Part shown: positions 44,604-56,399 of the stretch, piece after piece
Layout: each line of letters begins with the position of its first letter
How positions within the stretch are numbered: the stretch's first letter is position 1
Assembly (NCBI RefSeq): GCF_002838065.1
Contig: NZ_PIZU01000001.1
Location: forward strand, 217,354 to 281,353
Direction of reading: 5' to 3'
DNA from: Mycobacterium hubeiense
GTDB taxonomy: Bacteria; Actinomycetota; Actinomycetes; Mycobacteriales; Mycobacteriaceae
DNA: 64,000 bases
Position numbers and translations under genes: made by a program
Notes under the pieces: model-generated
What the model saw: only the letters and a program-made list of their open reading frames with translations
Database searches by the model: none
Told to the model about the DNA's origin: nothing

Positions 44604-44607
<4 letters not shown>
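44053..44607 (+). CDS. Four-helix membrane protein, B-4DMT family (Rv2536-like)
   Basis: A 184-residue protein with four membrane helices (about 5-25, 34-54, 73-95, 107-130) and a hydrophilic tail. This matches the actinobacterial B-4DMT transporter family (half-size drug/metabolite transporter). TACGCT lies 8 bases before the ATG. Its stop overlaps the convergent aroQ stop by 4 bases. Substrate unknown. Confidence 0.88.
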
Positions 44608-46751
<2,144 letters not shown>

Positions 46752-46752
<1 letters not shown>

Positions 46753-47972
46753 CAGCCCGACGCCTGTGCCGGTTCGGTGGCGGGTTCGCGGGCAGCCACG
46801 GCGCGAAGGTAGGTGTCGATATTCGTGCGCGTCTCGGTGAGCGAATCGCCGCCGAACTTCTCCAGCGCGGCGCGGGCCAGCACCAGCGCGACCATCGCTT
46901 CGACCACCACGCCGGCGGCGGGCACCGCGCACACGTCGGAGCGCTGATGGATCGCGACGGCCTCGTCGCCGGTGGCCATGTCGACGGTGGACAGCGCCCG
47001 GGGCACGGTCGAGATGGGTTTCATCGCGGCGCGCACCCGTAGCGGCTGGCCGTTGGTCATGCCGCCCTCGAGGCCTCCGGCGCGGTTCGTCGACCGCAGC
47101 ACACCGCCTGGACCGGGGAACATCTCGTCGTGGGCCACGCTGCCGCGGCGGCGCGCGGTTTCGAAGCCGTCGCCGATCTCGACACCCTTGATCGCCTGGA
47201 TGCCCATCACCGCGGCCGCCAGCTGGCTGTCGAGCCGGTTGTCACCACTGGTGAACGAGCCCAGGCCCACGGGGAGGCCGTCGGCGACCACCTCGACGAC
47301 ACCGCCGAGGGTGTCGCCGTCTTTCTTGGCGGCCTCGATCTCGGCGATCATCCGCGATTCGGCGTCCTTGTCATAGGCCCGGACTGGGCTCTCGTCGATG
47401 GCGGCCAGATCGCCCGGCTGCGGCGGCGGCCCGTCATACGGCGCGGACGCCCCGATGGAGATGACGTGTGAGATCACCTCGACCCCGATCGCTTGCTTGA
47501 GGAATTGCTTCGCGACCGTCCCGGCGGCGACGCGGGCGGCGGTCTCGCGGGCGCTGGCCCGTTCCAACACCGGACGGGCGTCGTCGAAACCGTATTTGAG
47601 CATGCCGGCGTAGTCGGCGTGGCCCGGACGGGGCCGGGTCAGAGGCGCGTTACGGGCGCTGTCTTCGAGTTCGGCGGGGTCGACCGGATCGGGCGCCATC
47701 ACGGTTTCCCACTTGGGCCATTCGGTGTTGCCGATCTCCACGGCGATCGGGCCTCCGAGCGTGACGCCGTGCCGGACGCCGCCCAGCAGGGTGACGTGGT
47801 CTTTTTCGAACTTCATACGGGCGCCACGGCCGTAGCCGAGCCGCCGGCGCTGCAGCTGGGTAGCGATGTCGTCGGAGGTGACGTGAACGCCGGCGACCAT
47901 GCCTTCGAGCACGGCCACCAGCGCGCGGCCATGAGATTCACCAGCTGTGGTCCATCGCAACACGTGTCCCAT
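46752..47972 (-). CDS. aroC: Chorismate synthase
   Basis: A 406-residue FMN-dependent enzyme forming chorismate from EPSP. The start [15 protein letters not shown] is typical, with [29 protein letters not shown], and G-G-M-T-N-G-Q-P following. I chose ATG at 47972; an in-frame start 60 bases upstream is unsupported. M. tuberculosis calls it aroF. Confidence 0.97.
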
Positions 47973-48032
47973 CTTCCCACGACGGCCCTGGCGTGCGATT
48001 TCGGCGTGCTGGGTGGCGCGCAGCGGAACCAA

Positions 48033-48464
48033 TTACGCCCACGTCGCCATGGCGACGGCCGCAGCGCTCGCCAGGCACATCGACGGGCCGTGCGGCACAG
48101 CCGGTCCGGCCCGTCGAATGAGCGCGACGACGGCCCACGCGGCGGTCAGCAGCGGGGCCGCGAGCGCGGCCAGCATCCACACGTCCATCCCGAACGCGCC
48201 CGTCAGTGCGCCGAGGCCGAACGCCAGCTTCACGTCGCCGCCGCCCATCGCCTGGGCCGCCAGCAGATGCACGAGCAGATACAGCCCCAGAAGCGTCGCG
48301 GCGCCGACAACCGCGCCCACCCCGCGCCCGGCCACCACAGCTCCGACAAGGATCACCGCGGCACCGGGCAGTGTCAGACGGTTCGGCAGTCGCCGTTCCC
48401 GCACGTCGTACACACTCAGCGTGACCAACCAGCCAAGCCCCAGTACGGCCGCCACCACCCCCAC
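48033..48464 (-). CDS. Prepilin-type leader peptidase, A24 family (no methylase domain)
   Basis: A 143-residue membrane protease with about five membrane helices. Both catalytic Asp motifs are seen: Y-D-V-R-E-R-R-L-P-N-R near residue 19 and the G-x-G-D box M-G-G-G-D-V-K near 74. It lacks the N-terminal cysteine/methylase domain of PilD, so it is the short type that processes type IV pilin or Flp-like signals. It lies between aroE and aroC, as Rv2551c does, with no pilus genes in the window; its substrates must be encoded elsewhere. Confidence 0.9.
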   Translation of the reverse strand: MGVVAAVLGLGWLVTLSVYDVRERRLPNRLTLPGAAVILVGAVVAGRGVGAVVGAATLLGLYLLVHLLAAQAMGGGDVKLAFGLGALTGAFGMDVWMLAALAAPLLTAAWAVVALIRRAGPAVPHGPSMCLASAAAVAMATWA

Positions 48465-48473
48465 CCACTGAGG

Positions 48474-49292
48474 TTAAGGCCCGTCCAGCGCCGCCCTCAT
48501 CGCTTCTTTGGGCGCGGGCAATCCGGTGAACTGCTCCACCTGAGCGAACGCCTGATGCAACAACATCTCCAGCCCGCTGATCACCCGGCCGCCGGCCGCT
48601 TCGACCGCTGCGGCCAGCGGCGTCGGCCACGGGTCATAGATCGCGTCGAGCAGCAGCGGCGTCACCGCCAGCGCCTGCGCATACGGGGCGGCCGCGTCCG
48701 CCGGGATGGTGCTGACCATCACGTCGACGTCCGTCAGCTCGACGCCCTCGATATCGCACCAGCACGCCTCGATGTCCGCACCGGCCGCGAGGGCCACCAG
48801 CGGCGCGGCCTTGTCGGGATTGCGCGCAACGACAGTAATCCGTTGCACACCAAGCTCGGACAGACCGACCACCACCGCCGGGGCGGTGCCGCCCGAACCC
48901 ACCACCACCGCGTGTCCCGTCGCGGATCCCAACGCGCCGATCACGCCGTCGGTGTCGGTGTTGTCTGCCCGCCAGCCGGTCGCCGTCCGGACCAGCGTGT
49001 TGGCCGAGCCCACCAGATCCGCGCGTGAGGTGCGCACGTCGGCGAATCGCAACGCCGCGAATTTGCCGGGCATGGTGACCGAGACGCCCACCCATTCCGG
49101 GCCGAAACCGCCTACCAGACCGGGCAATTGCTCGGCCGTGCACTCGATGCGCTCATAAGTCCAGTCGTGAAGCCCTAACGCGCGGTACGCGGCCAGGTGC
49201 AACTGGGGCGAGCGGGAATGCGCGATGGGCGACCCGAGAACGGCGGCTTTTCTACCGTGCGCTACCCGATTGCGCTCTTCGCTGGCGCTCAT
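48474..49292 (-). CDS. aroE: Shikimate dehydrogenase
   Basis: A 272-residue NADP-dependent enzyme. The substrate segment L-G-S-P-I-A-H-S-R-S-P is near residue 18, the catalytic Lys is in M-P-G-K-F-A-A-L near 74, and the dinucleotide motif G-S-G-G-T-A-P-A is near 130. The ATG at 49292 overlaps the mltG stop by 4 bases. With aroC, aroK, aroB and aroQ it covers five of the seven shikimate steps in one transcript direction. Confidence 0.96.
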   Translation of the reverse strand: MSASEERNRVAHGRKAAVLGSPIAHSRSPQLHLAAYRALGLHDWTYERIECTAEQLPGLVGGFGPEWVGVSVTMPGKFAALRFADVRTSRADLVGSANTLVRTATGWRADNTDTDGVIGALGSATGHAVVVGSGGTAPAVVVGLSELGVQRITVVARNPDKAAPLVALAAGADIEACWCDIEGVELTDVDVMVSTIPADAAAPYAQALAVTPLLLDAIYDPWPTPLAAAVEAAGGRVISGLEMLLHQAFAQVEQFTGLPAPKEAMRAALDGP

Positions 49293-50533
49293 CGCGCGGA
49301 GTCGAGGACACCGTTGTTCTGAGCCAGTTGGATATTCGCGAGGTGCTCGTTGAAGTCCCGGGTGAACAGCGTCGTGCCCTGCATGTCGATGGTGACGAAG
49401 TACAGCCAGTCCCCCTGCGCCGGGTGCTCGGCGGCCGCCAGCGCCTCCGCGCCGGGTGAACCGATCGGGGTGGCCGGAAGTCCCTCGCGGACATAGGTGT
49501 TCCACGGTGTCGCTTGGGCACGGTCCGCGTCGGTGGTGGCCACCTCGATGCGATCCAGCGGATAGTTCACCGTCGAATCGAACTCCAGCTTGGGGTACTC
49601 GACCAGCCGGTTGTAGATGACGCGTGCGACCTTCGCGAAGTCTTGCGGCAGCGCCTCTCGCTGCACCAGCGAAGCCACCGTGAGAATCTCGTAGGGCGAC
49701 ATGTTCAGCGTCTTCGCCGTCTCCAGCAGGCCGCCTTCCTCATATTGCTTCACGCTGTCGGCGATCAACCGGGACAGGATGTCCTGCGCGGACGCGGAGG
49801 GGTCGATGTTCCACGTACCCGGTGCGATCAACCCTTCCAGCCGGCGGTGGTCGTCGCCCATCGCCTCGACTTGTTCTGCGGCCCAGTCCGGCACGGACAA
49901 CGCGGACAGCTCGGCGGTACGCGCTATCTCACGCAGCTCGTCGGCATCTACACAGCGACGTTCGCCGTTGAGGTTCACGCACGACGCGCGGGAGATCAAG
50001 GTGAAGATGCCCTCGGTCACCGCATTGGTCCTGACGTCGGCGACGTCGTCGAGCTGGCGTCCCTCCGCAATCACCAGCTTGCCCACCCGGTTCTGCGGAT
50101 CGGCCAGTTGCTCAACGGCATTCGAGGCGGAAATCTCGGTGCGGACTTTATAGAAACCGGGCTGAATCGACGAGATCGCAGAATTGCCCGCCGCCGCCGC
50201 GACGAATGCCTCACTCGTCGCCACCACATTGTGGTCCTCCAGCGTCTGGCCGATCGCTGTCGTGGAATCGCCGTCGTGAATCTGGATCACCACGTCGTCC
50301 ACGCCGCCGCCGGCGTAATCGTCGACGCCGCCAAACATGTTGTGCCACAACCTGGAGCCCACAAAGATCGCGCCGACGACCACCACGATGAGCGCGGCCA
50401 GCGAGAACCCCCGAACCATGCGACGCCTGCGCCGCCGTCGGGCCTCCCGGTTCTTCTCGGCGCGGCTCGTTGCGCGCCGCGGCGACCCCACCGCCACAGG
50501 CTGTGCGCGATCGGTACCCCAGTCGTCAACCAT
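49289..50533 (-). CDS. mltG: Endolytic peptidoglycan transglycosylase MltG
   Basis: A 414-residue YceG-family enzyme that cuts nascent glycan strands at the membrane. A very basic cytosolic N-terminus (R-R-R-R-R-R-R near 32-38) precedes one membrane helix (about 40-62). The catalytic Glu is in A-S-L-V-Q-R-E-A-L near residue 300, followed by V-I-Y-N-R-L. It overlaps ruvX by 8 bases. The length matches Rv2553c. Confidence 0.95.
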   Translation of the reverse strand: MVDDWGTDRAQPVAVGSPRRATSRAEKNREARRRRRRRMVRGFSLAALIVVVVGAIFVGSRLWHNMFGGVDDYAGGGVDDVVIQIHDGDSTTAIGQTLEDHNVVATSEAFVAAAAGNSAISSIQPGFYKVRTEISASNAVEQLADPQNRVGKLVIAEGRQLDDVADVRTNAVTEGIFTLISRASCVNLNGERRCVDADELREIARTAELSALSVPDWAAEQVEAMGDDHRRLEGLIAPGTWNIDPSASAQDILSRLIADSVKQYEEGGLLETAKTLNMSPYEILTVASLVQREALPQDFAKVARVIYNRLVEYPKLEFDSTVNYPLDRIEVATTDADRAQATPWNTYVREGLPATPIGSPGAEALAAAEHPAQGDWLYFVTIDMQGTTLFTRDFNEHLANIQLAQNNGVLDSAR

Positions 50534-51044
50534 CGCCGCCCTCTCCGGGCGCGGCCATCACCGCGCGCCGCTGGTCCAGCCAGCCTTGCAAAATCCCCAC
50601 GGCGGCTACTTGGTCGATCATCGTCCGCTGACTCTTAGCGCGAACTCCGGCCTCGCGCAACGACCGCTGCGCCGTCACAGTAGTCAGCCGTTCATCGGCG
50701 AGGCGCACGGGGACGGGCGCGACACGCCGGGCGAGTGCGTCCGCCAGGTCGATCGCGTCGCGGGCGGACGGGCCGGTGCGATCGGCCAGCGTACGGGGCA
50801 GGCCCACCACCACTTCCACCACCGCGAGCTCGTCGACCAAGCTGGCCAGCCGGCGCAGATGCCCGCCCGACCGATCCCGCCGCACGGTTTCCACCGGCGT
50901 GGCCAAGATGCCGTCGGGGTCACTGGTGGCCACCCCGATGCGGACGCTGCCCACGTCGATGCCCAGCCGTCGTCCGCGCCCGGGATCGGGTGGCGTCAAG
51001 AAACGCCCGGGTCGATCCGGCAGGCGATCATCGGTGTAGGTCAA
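50526..51044 (-). CDS. ruvX: Holliday junction resolvase-like / pre-16S rRNA nuclease YqgF
   Basis: A 172-residue RNase H-fold protein with the motif [12 protein letters not shown] near residue 27, the V-V-V-G-L-P segment near 87 and D-E-R-L-T-T-V near 122. The E. coli homologue processes 16S rRNA 5' ends. Two bases separate it from alaS, in the alaS-ruvX-mltG order common in bacteria. Confidence 0.95.
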   Translation of the reverse strand: MTYTDDRLPDRPGRFLTPPDPGRGRRLGIDVGSVRIGVATSDPDGILATPVETVRRDRSGGHLRRLASLVDELAVVEVVVGLPRTLADRTGPSARDAIDLADALARRVAPVPVRLADERLTTVTAQRSLREAGVRAKSQRTMIDQVAAVGILQGWLDQRRAVMAAPGEGGDG

Positions 51045-51046
51045 AG

Positions 51047-53740
51047 CTAACTCCGGCCCAGTTCTGCGCGCAGCGCGGCCAATGCCGCGTCGATGCCCCC
51101 CGCCCCCTTACCGGAACCTTGCGCCAGATCGGCCTTGCCGCCCCCGCGGCCGTTCACCGCTACGCCCACCGTTTTGACCAACTCGTTGGCGCGCAAGCCG
51201 AGGTCCTGTGCGGCCGGGTTGACCGCCACGACGAAAGGCACGGTATCGTTCTCGCCCTCGGCGAGCAACGCGACCACGGCCGGGTCGCTACCGAGCTTGC
51301 CGCGAATGTCGGCGACGAGCGTGCGCAGATCCGCCGCCGACATCCCGCCGGCCATCCGCTGCGCCACGAGTCGGACCTTACCGATGATCTCGGCGCCTGC
51401 GACGGCATTTGCCGCGGCTGCTCGCGCGTTGGCGAGCCGCATCTTGTCGAGTTCCTTCTCGGCGACCTTGAGGCGCTCCACCAACTGGGCCACCCGGGCG
51501 GGCACCTCGTCGGACGGCACCTTCAGCGACGACGCCAGTCCGGCCAGCAGCGCGCGCTCCCTGGCCAGGTGGCGGAACGAGTCCAACCCGACGTAGGCCT
51601 CGACGCGCCGCACGCCCGACCCCACCGACGACTCGCCCAGGATGGTGACCGGACCGATCTGCGCCGAACTGCGCACGTGTGTACCGCCGCACAGCTCCAG
51701 TGAGAACGGGCCCCCGATTTCGACCACCCGCACCTCGTCGGGATAACTCTCGCCGAACAGCGCCATCGCGCCCATCGCCTTGGCCTTGTCGAGTTCGGTG
51801 GTGAAGCTGTGCACCTCGTAGTCGGCCTCGACGGCTTCGTTGGTGACCTCTTCGATGTCGGTGCGCTGGCTTTCCGATAACGCGCCCTGCCAGTTGAAGT
51901 CGAACCGCAGATACCCTGGCCGGTTGAGCGATCCGGCCTGAACGGCGTTGGGCCCCAGCACTTGCCGCAGTGCGGCGTGCACCATGTGGGTGCCGGAATG
52001 GCCCTGCGTCGCGCCGTGGCGCCACCGTGGGTCGACGGCGGCGACGACGGTGTCGCCCTCCACGAACTCGCCCGACTCGACGTTGACCCGGTGCGCCCAC
52101 AGTGTTTTGGCGATCTTCTGCACATCGGTGACGGCGGCCTTGGCGGCGACCGACGCACCGGTCCCGACGATGGTGCCCTCGTCGGCGATCTGTCCGCCCG
52201 ACTCGGCATAGAACGGGGTGCGGTCCAGGATCAGCTCGACACGATCCGGCGACGGGCCGCCGTTGTGGCTCACCACCGGCACCCTGTGACCATCGACGAA
52301 GATACCGAGAATCTTTGCCTCGGAAGTCAATTCGTCGAAACCGGTGAACTCTGTCGGGGCGGTGTCGACGAGTTCGCGGTAGGCCGACAGATCCGTGTGC
52401 GCCTGCTTGCGCGCCGCGGCGTCGGCTTTGGCCCGCTGTCGCTGTTCGGCCATCAGATGCCGGAAGCCCTCTTCGTCGACACTTAGCCCTGCCTCGGCGG
52501 CCATCTCCAGCGTGAGCTCGAGCGGGAAGCCGTAGGTGTCGTGCAGCGTGAACGCGTCGGAGCCCGACAGCACCGTGGTGCCAGCGGCTTTCGTCGCGCG
52601 CGCAGCGTCTTCGAACAACCGCGATCCGGAGGTCAACGTGCGGTTGAACGCGGTCTCCTCGGCGACCGCGATGCGTTGAATACGGTCGAAATCGTTGACC
52701 AGCTCCGGATACGACGGACCCATCGCGTCACGCACCGTGCTCATCAGTTCGCCGACGATCGGGACATCGATACCCAGCAGCTTGGCCGACCGGATGACGC
52801 GACGCAGCAACCGGCGCAGCACATAACCGCGGCCGTCGTTGCCGGGGCTGACGCCGTCGCCGATCAGGATCGCCGCGGTTCGGCTGTGATCGGCGATGAC
52901 CCGGTAACGGACGTCGTCGTCGTGGTTTCCCACGTCGTATCCGCGCGGGGCGAACCGTGCCGTGGTGTCGATGATCGGCCGCAGCAGGTCGGTTTCGTAG
53001 ACGTTGTGCACACCTTGCAGCAGGAATGCCACCCGCTCGACACCCATTCCGGTGTCAATGTTCTTGCGCGGCAGCGGGCCGAGGATTTCGAAGTCCTCCT
53101 TCGACGTACCCTCGCCACGCTCGTTCTGCATGAAGACGAGGTTCCAGATCTCGAGGTAGCGCTCCTCATTGACGATGGGCCCGCCCTCGACACCGAACTC
53201 AGGGCCGCGGTCGTAATAGATTTCGGAGCAAGGACCGCACGGGCCGGGGATGCCCATCGACCAGTAATTGTCGGCCATTCCACGACGTTGGATGCGCTCG
53301 GGCGGCAGCCCGGCTACCTCCTGCCAGAGCTCTGCAGCCTCGTCGTCGTCCAGATAGACAGTGGCCCAAAGCCTTTCGGGATCCATCCCGAAGCCGCCGT
53401 CGTCGATGGACGTCGTCAGCAGCGTCCACGCCAGCTCGATGGCGCCGCGCTTGAAATAGTCGCCGAACGAGAAGTTGCCCGCCATCTGGAAGAAGGTGTT
53501 GTGCCGGGTGGTGACACCCACCTCGTCGATATCCGGAGTGCGGATGCACTTCTGGATGCTGGTGGCCGTCTTGTACGGCGGCGTGCGTTGGCCGAGGAAG
53601 TACGGCACGAACTGCACCATGCCGGCGTTGACGAACAGCAGGTTGGGGTCATCGAGGATCACCGAGGCGCTGGGCACCTCGGTATGACCCGCCTTCACGA
53701 AATGATCGAGGAAGCGCTTCCTGATCTCGTGTGTCTGCAC
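51047..53740 (-). CDS. alaS: Alanyl-tRNA synthetase
   Basis: An 897-residue synthetase: class II catalytic domain (about 1-250, with N-A-G-M-V-Q-F-V-P near 37), tRNA-recognition domain, editing domain with the zinc-binding H-S-G-T-H and C-G-G-T-H motifs, and a C-terminal oligomerisation domain with R-G-G-G-K. It is of normal length and intact. The 68-base gap to the upstream yjbQ-type gene shows no T-box or other leader structure. Confidence 0.97.
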   Translation of the reverse strand: MQTHEIRKRFLDHFVKAGHTEVPSASVILDDPNLLFVNAGMVQFVPYFLGQRTPPYKTATSIQKCIRTPDIDEVGVTTRHNTFFQMAGNFSFGDYFKRGAIELAWTLLTTSIDDGGFGMDPERLWATVYLDDDEAAELWQEVAGLPPERIQRRGMADNYWSMGIPGPCGPCSEIYYDRGPEFGVEGGPIVNEERYLEIWNLVFMQNERGEGTSKEDFEILGPLPRKNIDTGMGVERVAFLLQGVHNVYETDLLRPIIDTTARFAPRGYDVGNHDDDVRYRVIADHSRTAAILIGDGVSPGNDGRGYVLRRLLRRVIRSAKLLGIDVPIVGELMSTVRDAMGPSYPELVNDFDRIQRIAVAEETAFNRTLTSGSRLFEDAARATKAAGTTVLSGSDAFTLHDTYGFPLELTLEMAAEAGLSVDEEGFRHLMAEQRQRAKADAAARKQAHTDLSAYRELVDTAPTEFTGFDELTSEAKILGIFVDGHRVPVVSHNGGPSPDRVELILDRTPFYAESGGQIADEGTIVGTGASVAAKAAVTDVQKIAKTLWAHRVNVESGEFVEGDTVVAAVDPRWRHGATQGHSGTHMVHAALRQVLGPNAVQAGSLNRPGYLRFDFNWQGALSESQRTDIEEVTNEAVEADYEVHSFTTELDKAKAMGAMALFGESYPDEVRVVEIGGPFSLELCGGTHVRSSAQIGPVTILGESSVGSGVRRVEAYVGLDSFRHLARERALLAGLASSLKVPSDEVPARVAQLVERLKVAEKELDKMRLANARAAAANAVAGAEIIGKVRLVAQRMAGGMSAADLRTLVADIRGKLGSDPAVVALLAEGENDTVPFVVAVNPAAQDLGLRANELVKTVGVAVNGRGGGKADLAQGSGKGAGGIDAALAALRAELGRS

Positions 53741-53808
53741 TGGCTGCTGTCCTTAATGTTTGTTCCGTCGCGAATAATCGACCGCACTACAGTACCGGTT
53801 GCCGTCCG

Positions 53809-54210
53809 TCAGCCGGTGATGAAGCTGAGGCGCACCGACCGTTGCGGGTTGTCTCGGTTGAGGTCCACCAGCACGATGCTCTGCCAGGTGCCCAGCAACG
53901 GTTCGCCCGCCGCGACGGGCACCGTCACCGACGGTGAGACCAAGGCCGGCAGCACGTGGTCGGCGCCGTGGCCGGGCGAACCGTGGGCGTGCCGGTAGCG
54001 ATCGTCGCGGGGAAGCAACCGCTCCAACGTATCCACCAGATCGTCGTCGGACCCGGCGCCCGTTTCGATGATCGCCACCCCCGCCGTGGCGTGTGGAACG
54101 AACACGTTGCACAGCCCGTCGCGGTGGCCCGCGCAGAAGGACCGCACCGCGTCGGTCAGGTCGACGATCCGGCGGCGGGAGGTGTCCACATCCAGCACAT
54201 CAGATTCCAT
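53809..54210 (-). CDS. YjbQ/UPF0047 family protein (Rv2556c-like)
   Basis: A 133-residue single-domain protein with family motifs [13 protein letters not shown] near residue 38, [12 protein letters not shown] near 74, and [10 protein letters not shown] near 107. The conserved His residues may bind metal; some homologues show thiamine-phosphate synthase activity when overproduced. Directly upstream of alaS in M. tuberculosis too. True role unknown. Confidence 0.92.
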   Translation of the reverse strand: MESDVLDVDTSRRRIVDLTDAVRSFCAGHRDGLCNVFVPHATAGVAIIETGAGSDDDLVDTLERLLPRDDRYRHAHGSPGHGADHVLPALVSPSVTVPVAAGEPLLGTWQSIVLVDLNRDNPQRSVRLSFITG

Positions 54211-54259
54211 ATTTCCAGCGTACGAGGGCAGCTTGAGGGCATTGCCTCAGGCAACGCAG

Positions 54260-54325
54260 CGGAGGACCCTTAGGAGTGACCGGTGGCGCCACCGGGGCGC
54301 TGCCCCGAACAAAAGGGGGTGGGTC
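54260..54325 (+). promoter_or_regulatory. Paired-hairpin leader, copy 1
   Basis: The perfect palindrome CCGGTGGCGCCACCGG (54280-54295) is followed with overlap by a 6-bp stem and 3-base loop, CGGGGC-GCT-GCCCCG (54293-54307), then 18 bases to the GTG at 54326, containing GGGGGTGGG. A nearly identical block precedes the paralog at 56463. The hairpins share three bases, so both cannot be fully formed at once. Conservation outside coding sequence suggests a cis-acting RNA or operator. Confidence 0.6.
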
Positions 54326-54952
54326 GTGTACGCACGCTCTACCACTATTACTGCGCAGCCGGAGTCGATCGACGCCGGAATTGCGTTTGTTCGCGATGAG
54401 GTCATGCCCGCCCTGCAGGCGATGGATGGGTGTGTCGGCATGTCACTGCTCGTCGACCGGGAGTCTGGCCGCTGCATCGCCACCAGCGCCTGGGAGACCG
54501 AGGACGCCAGAGCCGCCAGTTTGGAGCGGGTGAAGCCGCTTCGGGACCGGGCCGTGGAGATGTTCGGCGGAGGTAGCGCGACCGTCGAGGACTGGGAGAT
54601 CACCGCGCTGCACCGCGACCATCCCACCCACGACGTGGCCTGCGCGCGGGCCACGTGGGTGCAGACCGACCCGGCCAACGTCGACGCCGGCATCGAGTAC
54701 TACAAGAGCTCGGTCATCCACGACCTGGAGGGCCTCGAGGGCTTCTGCAGCGCCAGCCTGCTGACCAACCGGGCTACCGGGCGTTCGGTGTCCACCGTGA
54801 CGTTTGACAGCCGCGAGGCGATGGAACGCAACCGGGAGCAGGCGAACCAGCTCAAGGCCGCCAAGATCACCGAGTTCGGCGCGGTCGAAGAAGTCGACGA
54901 GTGCGAGTTCGAGCTGGCGCTGGCTCATCTGCGGGTCCCCGAGTTGGCCTGA
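54326..54952 (+). CDS. Rv2557/Rv2558-type conserved protein, paralog 1
   Basis: A 208-residue soluble protein with two related halves of ferredoxin-like (dimeric alpha-beta barrel) character: Y-V/A-R-S-T-T-I near the start, [13 protein letters not shown] in the first half and [23 protein letters not shown] in the second, ending L-A-H-L-R-V-P-E. The pattern suggests an antibiotic-biosynthesis-monooxygenase-like fold, without proof of activity. GTG start at 54326. M. tuberculosis Rv2557 and Rv2558 are reported as induced in starvation. The paralog is 1.5 kb downstream. Confidence 0.88.
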   Translation: MYARSTTITAQPESIDAGIAFVRDEVMPALQAMDGCVGMSLLVDRESGRCIATSAWETEDARAASLERVKPLRDRAVEMFGGGSATVEDWEITALHRDHPTHDVACARATWVQTDPANVDAGIEYYKSSVIHDLEGLEGFCSASLLTNRATGRSVSTVTFDSREAMERNREQANQLKAAKITEFGAVEEVDECEFELALAHLRVPELA

Positions 54953-54958
54953 CGGATC

Positions 54959-55363
54959 TCAGCGCGGGATGAGCGGCTCCTCCGCCCGCGCCTTGATCTG
55001 TTGCACCACCCACGCGTTGCCGTCGGGGTCGGCGAACTCAAACAGGGTGCCGCCGTCGCGTTGGTCGATGACGTTGATGTCGCCGACCGCGACGCCGCGC
55101 GCGGCCAGTACGTCGTGCGCCCGGTAGGCGTCGGCCACCACCAGTTGCAGACCCTTGAGCGACCCCGGCGGCATCGACCGGCCACCGGGCTGGTCACCCA
55201 CGACGATCGAGCAGCCCGACCCCGGCGGCGTCAACTGCGCGAACCGCATGCCCGGCGCCTGGGTGTCGTGGTCGAGGTGGAAGCCGAGTTGATCGCGGTA
55301 GAAGGCGATGGCCCGGTCGATGTCGCTGACCGGGACCACCACCACCTCGAGCGTCCAATCCAT
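54959..55363 (-). CDS. VOC-superfamily (glyoxalase-like) protein
   Basis: A 134-residue vicinal-oxygen-chelate protein with paired beta-alpha-beta-beta-beta modules: V-V-V-V-P-V-S-D-I-D-R-A-I-A-F-Y-R-D-Q-L-G-F at the N-terminus and G-T-L-F-E-F-A-D-P-D-G-N-A-W-V-V-Q near the end. Such proteins are metal-dependent lyases, dioxygenases or resistance proteins. It is third in an ArsR-SRPBCC-VOC operon, two bases after the SRPBCC gene. ATG at 55363; longer upstream frame is not supported. Confidence 0.88.
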   Translation of the reverse strand: MDWTLEVVVVPVSDIDRAIAFYRDQLGFHLDHDTQAPGMRFAQLTPPGSGCSIVVGDQPGGRSMPPGSLKGLQLVVADAYRAHDVLAARGVAVGDINVIDQRDGGTLFEFADPDGNAWVVQQIKARAEEPLIPR

Positions 55364-55365
55364 CG

Positions 55366-55839
55366 TCACAGCGTCTTCAGCAGCGCGTCGAGCTTCTCGT
55401 AACCCTCGGTCATGCCGCCCTCCATACCCGAGGACAGCAGCGCGTCGCGGGCCTCGACGCTCGGGCAGATGGACCGGCCGCGGAGTCGGCTGCGTCCGTC
55501 GCCGAGGTCCTCGAACCACATGTACTCGATGTTGACCTGGTCGGGTGCGCCCTCGAATTCGAAGGTCTGCAGGATCAATTCGTTCTCGCGCACCGTGTGG
55601 AACACGCCGTTGAACCGGTATTCGCCGCTCTCGTCGGTGTGCGAGTAGCGATATCCGCCGTGGCTCTTGAAGTCCCACTCTTCGATCGTCATCTCCAGGC
55701 CGTGCGGACCCAACCATTGCTTGATCAGATCCGGCTCGGCGTGCGCGCGGAACAGCGCCTCCACGGGCGCGTCGAATTCCCGGGTGAACTCCATCGCCAG
55801 GGTGTCGACGGGGGCGTTGAGATCCAGTGCGTTGGTCAT
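55366..55839 (-). CDS. SRPBCC/AHSA1-family ligand-binding protein
   Basis: A 157-residue START-like fold protein: F-T-R-E-F-D-A-P-V-E-A-L-F-R-A-H-A-E-P-D-L-I-K-Q-W-L-G-P near the N-terminus, a central curved sheet, and a long C-terminal helix (M-E-G-G-M-T-E-G-Y-E-K-L-D-A-L-L). The AHSA1 group is often encoded behind an ArsR regulator and binds hydrophobic ligands. Overlaps the arsR stop by 4 bases. Ligand unknown. Confidence 0.9.
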   Translation of the reverse strand: MTNALDLNAPVDTLAMEFTREFDAPVEALFRAHAEPDLIKQWLGPHGLEMTIEEWDFKSHGGYRYSHTDESGEYRFNGVFHTVRENELILQTFEFEGAPDQVNIEYMWFEDLGDGRSRLRGRSICPSVEARDALLSSGMEGGMTEGYEKLDALLKTL

Positions 55840-56192
55840 TCTTCGCTTCCTTTCTCGGTGTTCATCGCCGCAAGCAGGGCATCCAGCCGGCGGTAATTGC
55901 GTTCGGCGTCGAGCCGATACCGGTCGATCCAGGCGGTCAGCCGCTCCAGTGCGGCCGCGTCCAGATGAACCGGGCGGCGCTGAGCGTCGCGGGTCCGGGT
56001 GACCAGACCCGATTGCTCGAGCACCTGAATGTGTTTGGACACAGCTTGTTTGGTGATGTCGAACGGCTCGGCCAGCTCGTTGACAGTGGCTGGGCCCCGC
56101 GACAGGCGCGCCACGATGGCGCGCCGGACGGGGTCCGCCAGCGCCATGAAGGCGCGATCCAGCCGAGCTTCGGCATCTCCCTCACTCCCCAA
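55836..56192 (-). CDS. ArsR-family transcriptional regulator
   Basis: A 118-residue winged-helix regulator with recognition helix D-I-T-K-Q-A-V-S-K-H-I-Q-V-L-E-Q-S-G-L-V near residues 45-64. It lacks the Cys pairs of metal-sensing ArsR proteins, which fits the group controlling SRPBCC genes. It heads the cassette ArsR-SRPBCC-VOC. A large symmetric operator lies 4 bases before its ATG, so autorepression is likely. Confidence 0.92.
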   Translation of the reverse strand: MGSEGDAEARLDRAFMALADPVRRAIVARLSRGPATVNELAEPFDITKQAVSKHIQVLEQSGLVTRTRDAQRRPVHLDAAALERLTAWIDRYRLDAERNYRRLDALLAAMNTEKGSEE

Positions 56193-56195
56193 TAG

Positions 56196-56227
56196 TCAAC
56201 CTTTTCATTGATCAATCTGTTGGTTGA
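56196..56227. promoter_or_regulatory. Symmetric ArsR operator
   Basis: The sequence reads TCAACC, five bases, the perfect palindrome ATTGATCAAT, five bases, GGTTGA: three nested dyads sharing one centre at 56211/56212. It starts 4 bases upstream of the arsR ATG and would cover its promoter. The spacing is exactly mirror-symmetric. Binding by the adjacent ArsR protein is inferred. Confidence 0.75.
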
Positions 56228-56277
56228 TTGCCAAGCTAAGGGATGGTTCGCCGGGTGTCAAGGAGCAATCTCTTCGG

Positions 56278-56366
56278 GTTTCGTCGAGGCTGTAGATGTT
56301 TCGTCGAGGCTGTAGATATCGAGACGTTGTTCGAGTGCATACCCCGACAACTACAGCTTCGCGACA
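56278..56366. repeat. Intergenic inverted repeat, family A copy 2, with tandem 20-mer
   Basis: Arms CGAGGCTGTAGATATCGAG (56305-56323) and the partner around 56344-56362 (complement of CTGTAGTTGTCG with flanks) form an imperfect inverted repeat. The element aligns in reverse orientation with 6583-6645, including the GAGACGTTGT centre. Directly before it, GTTTCGTCGAGGCTGTAGAT occurs twice in tandem (56278-56297 and 56298-56317), so the left arm has been duplicated. Confidence 0.75.
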
Positions 56367-56399
56367 GCGCGGCCTTCATTGAAATGTTTGCTCTGCGGG

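Noticed and set aside
53741..53808. T-box or attenuator before alaS
   Set aside because: Only 68 bases, no T-box sequence and no terminator-like stem.
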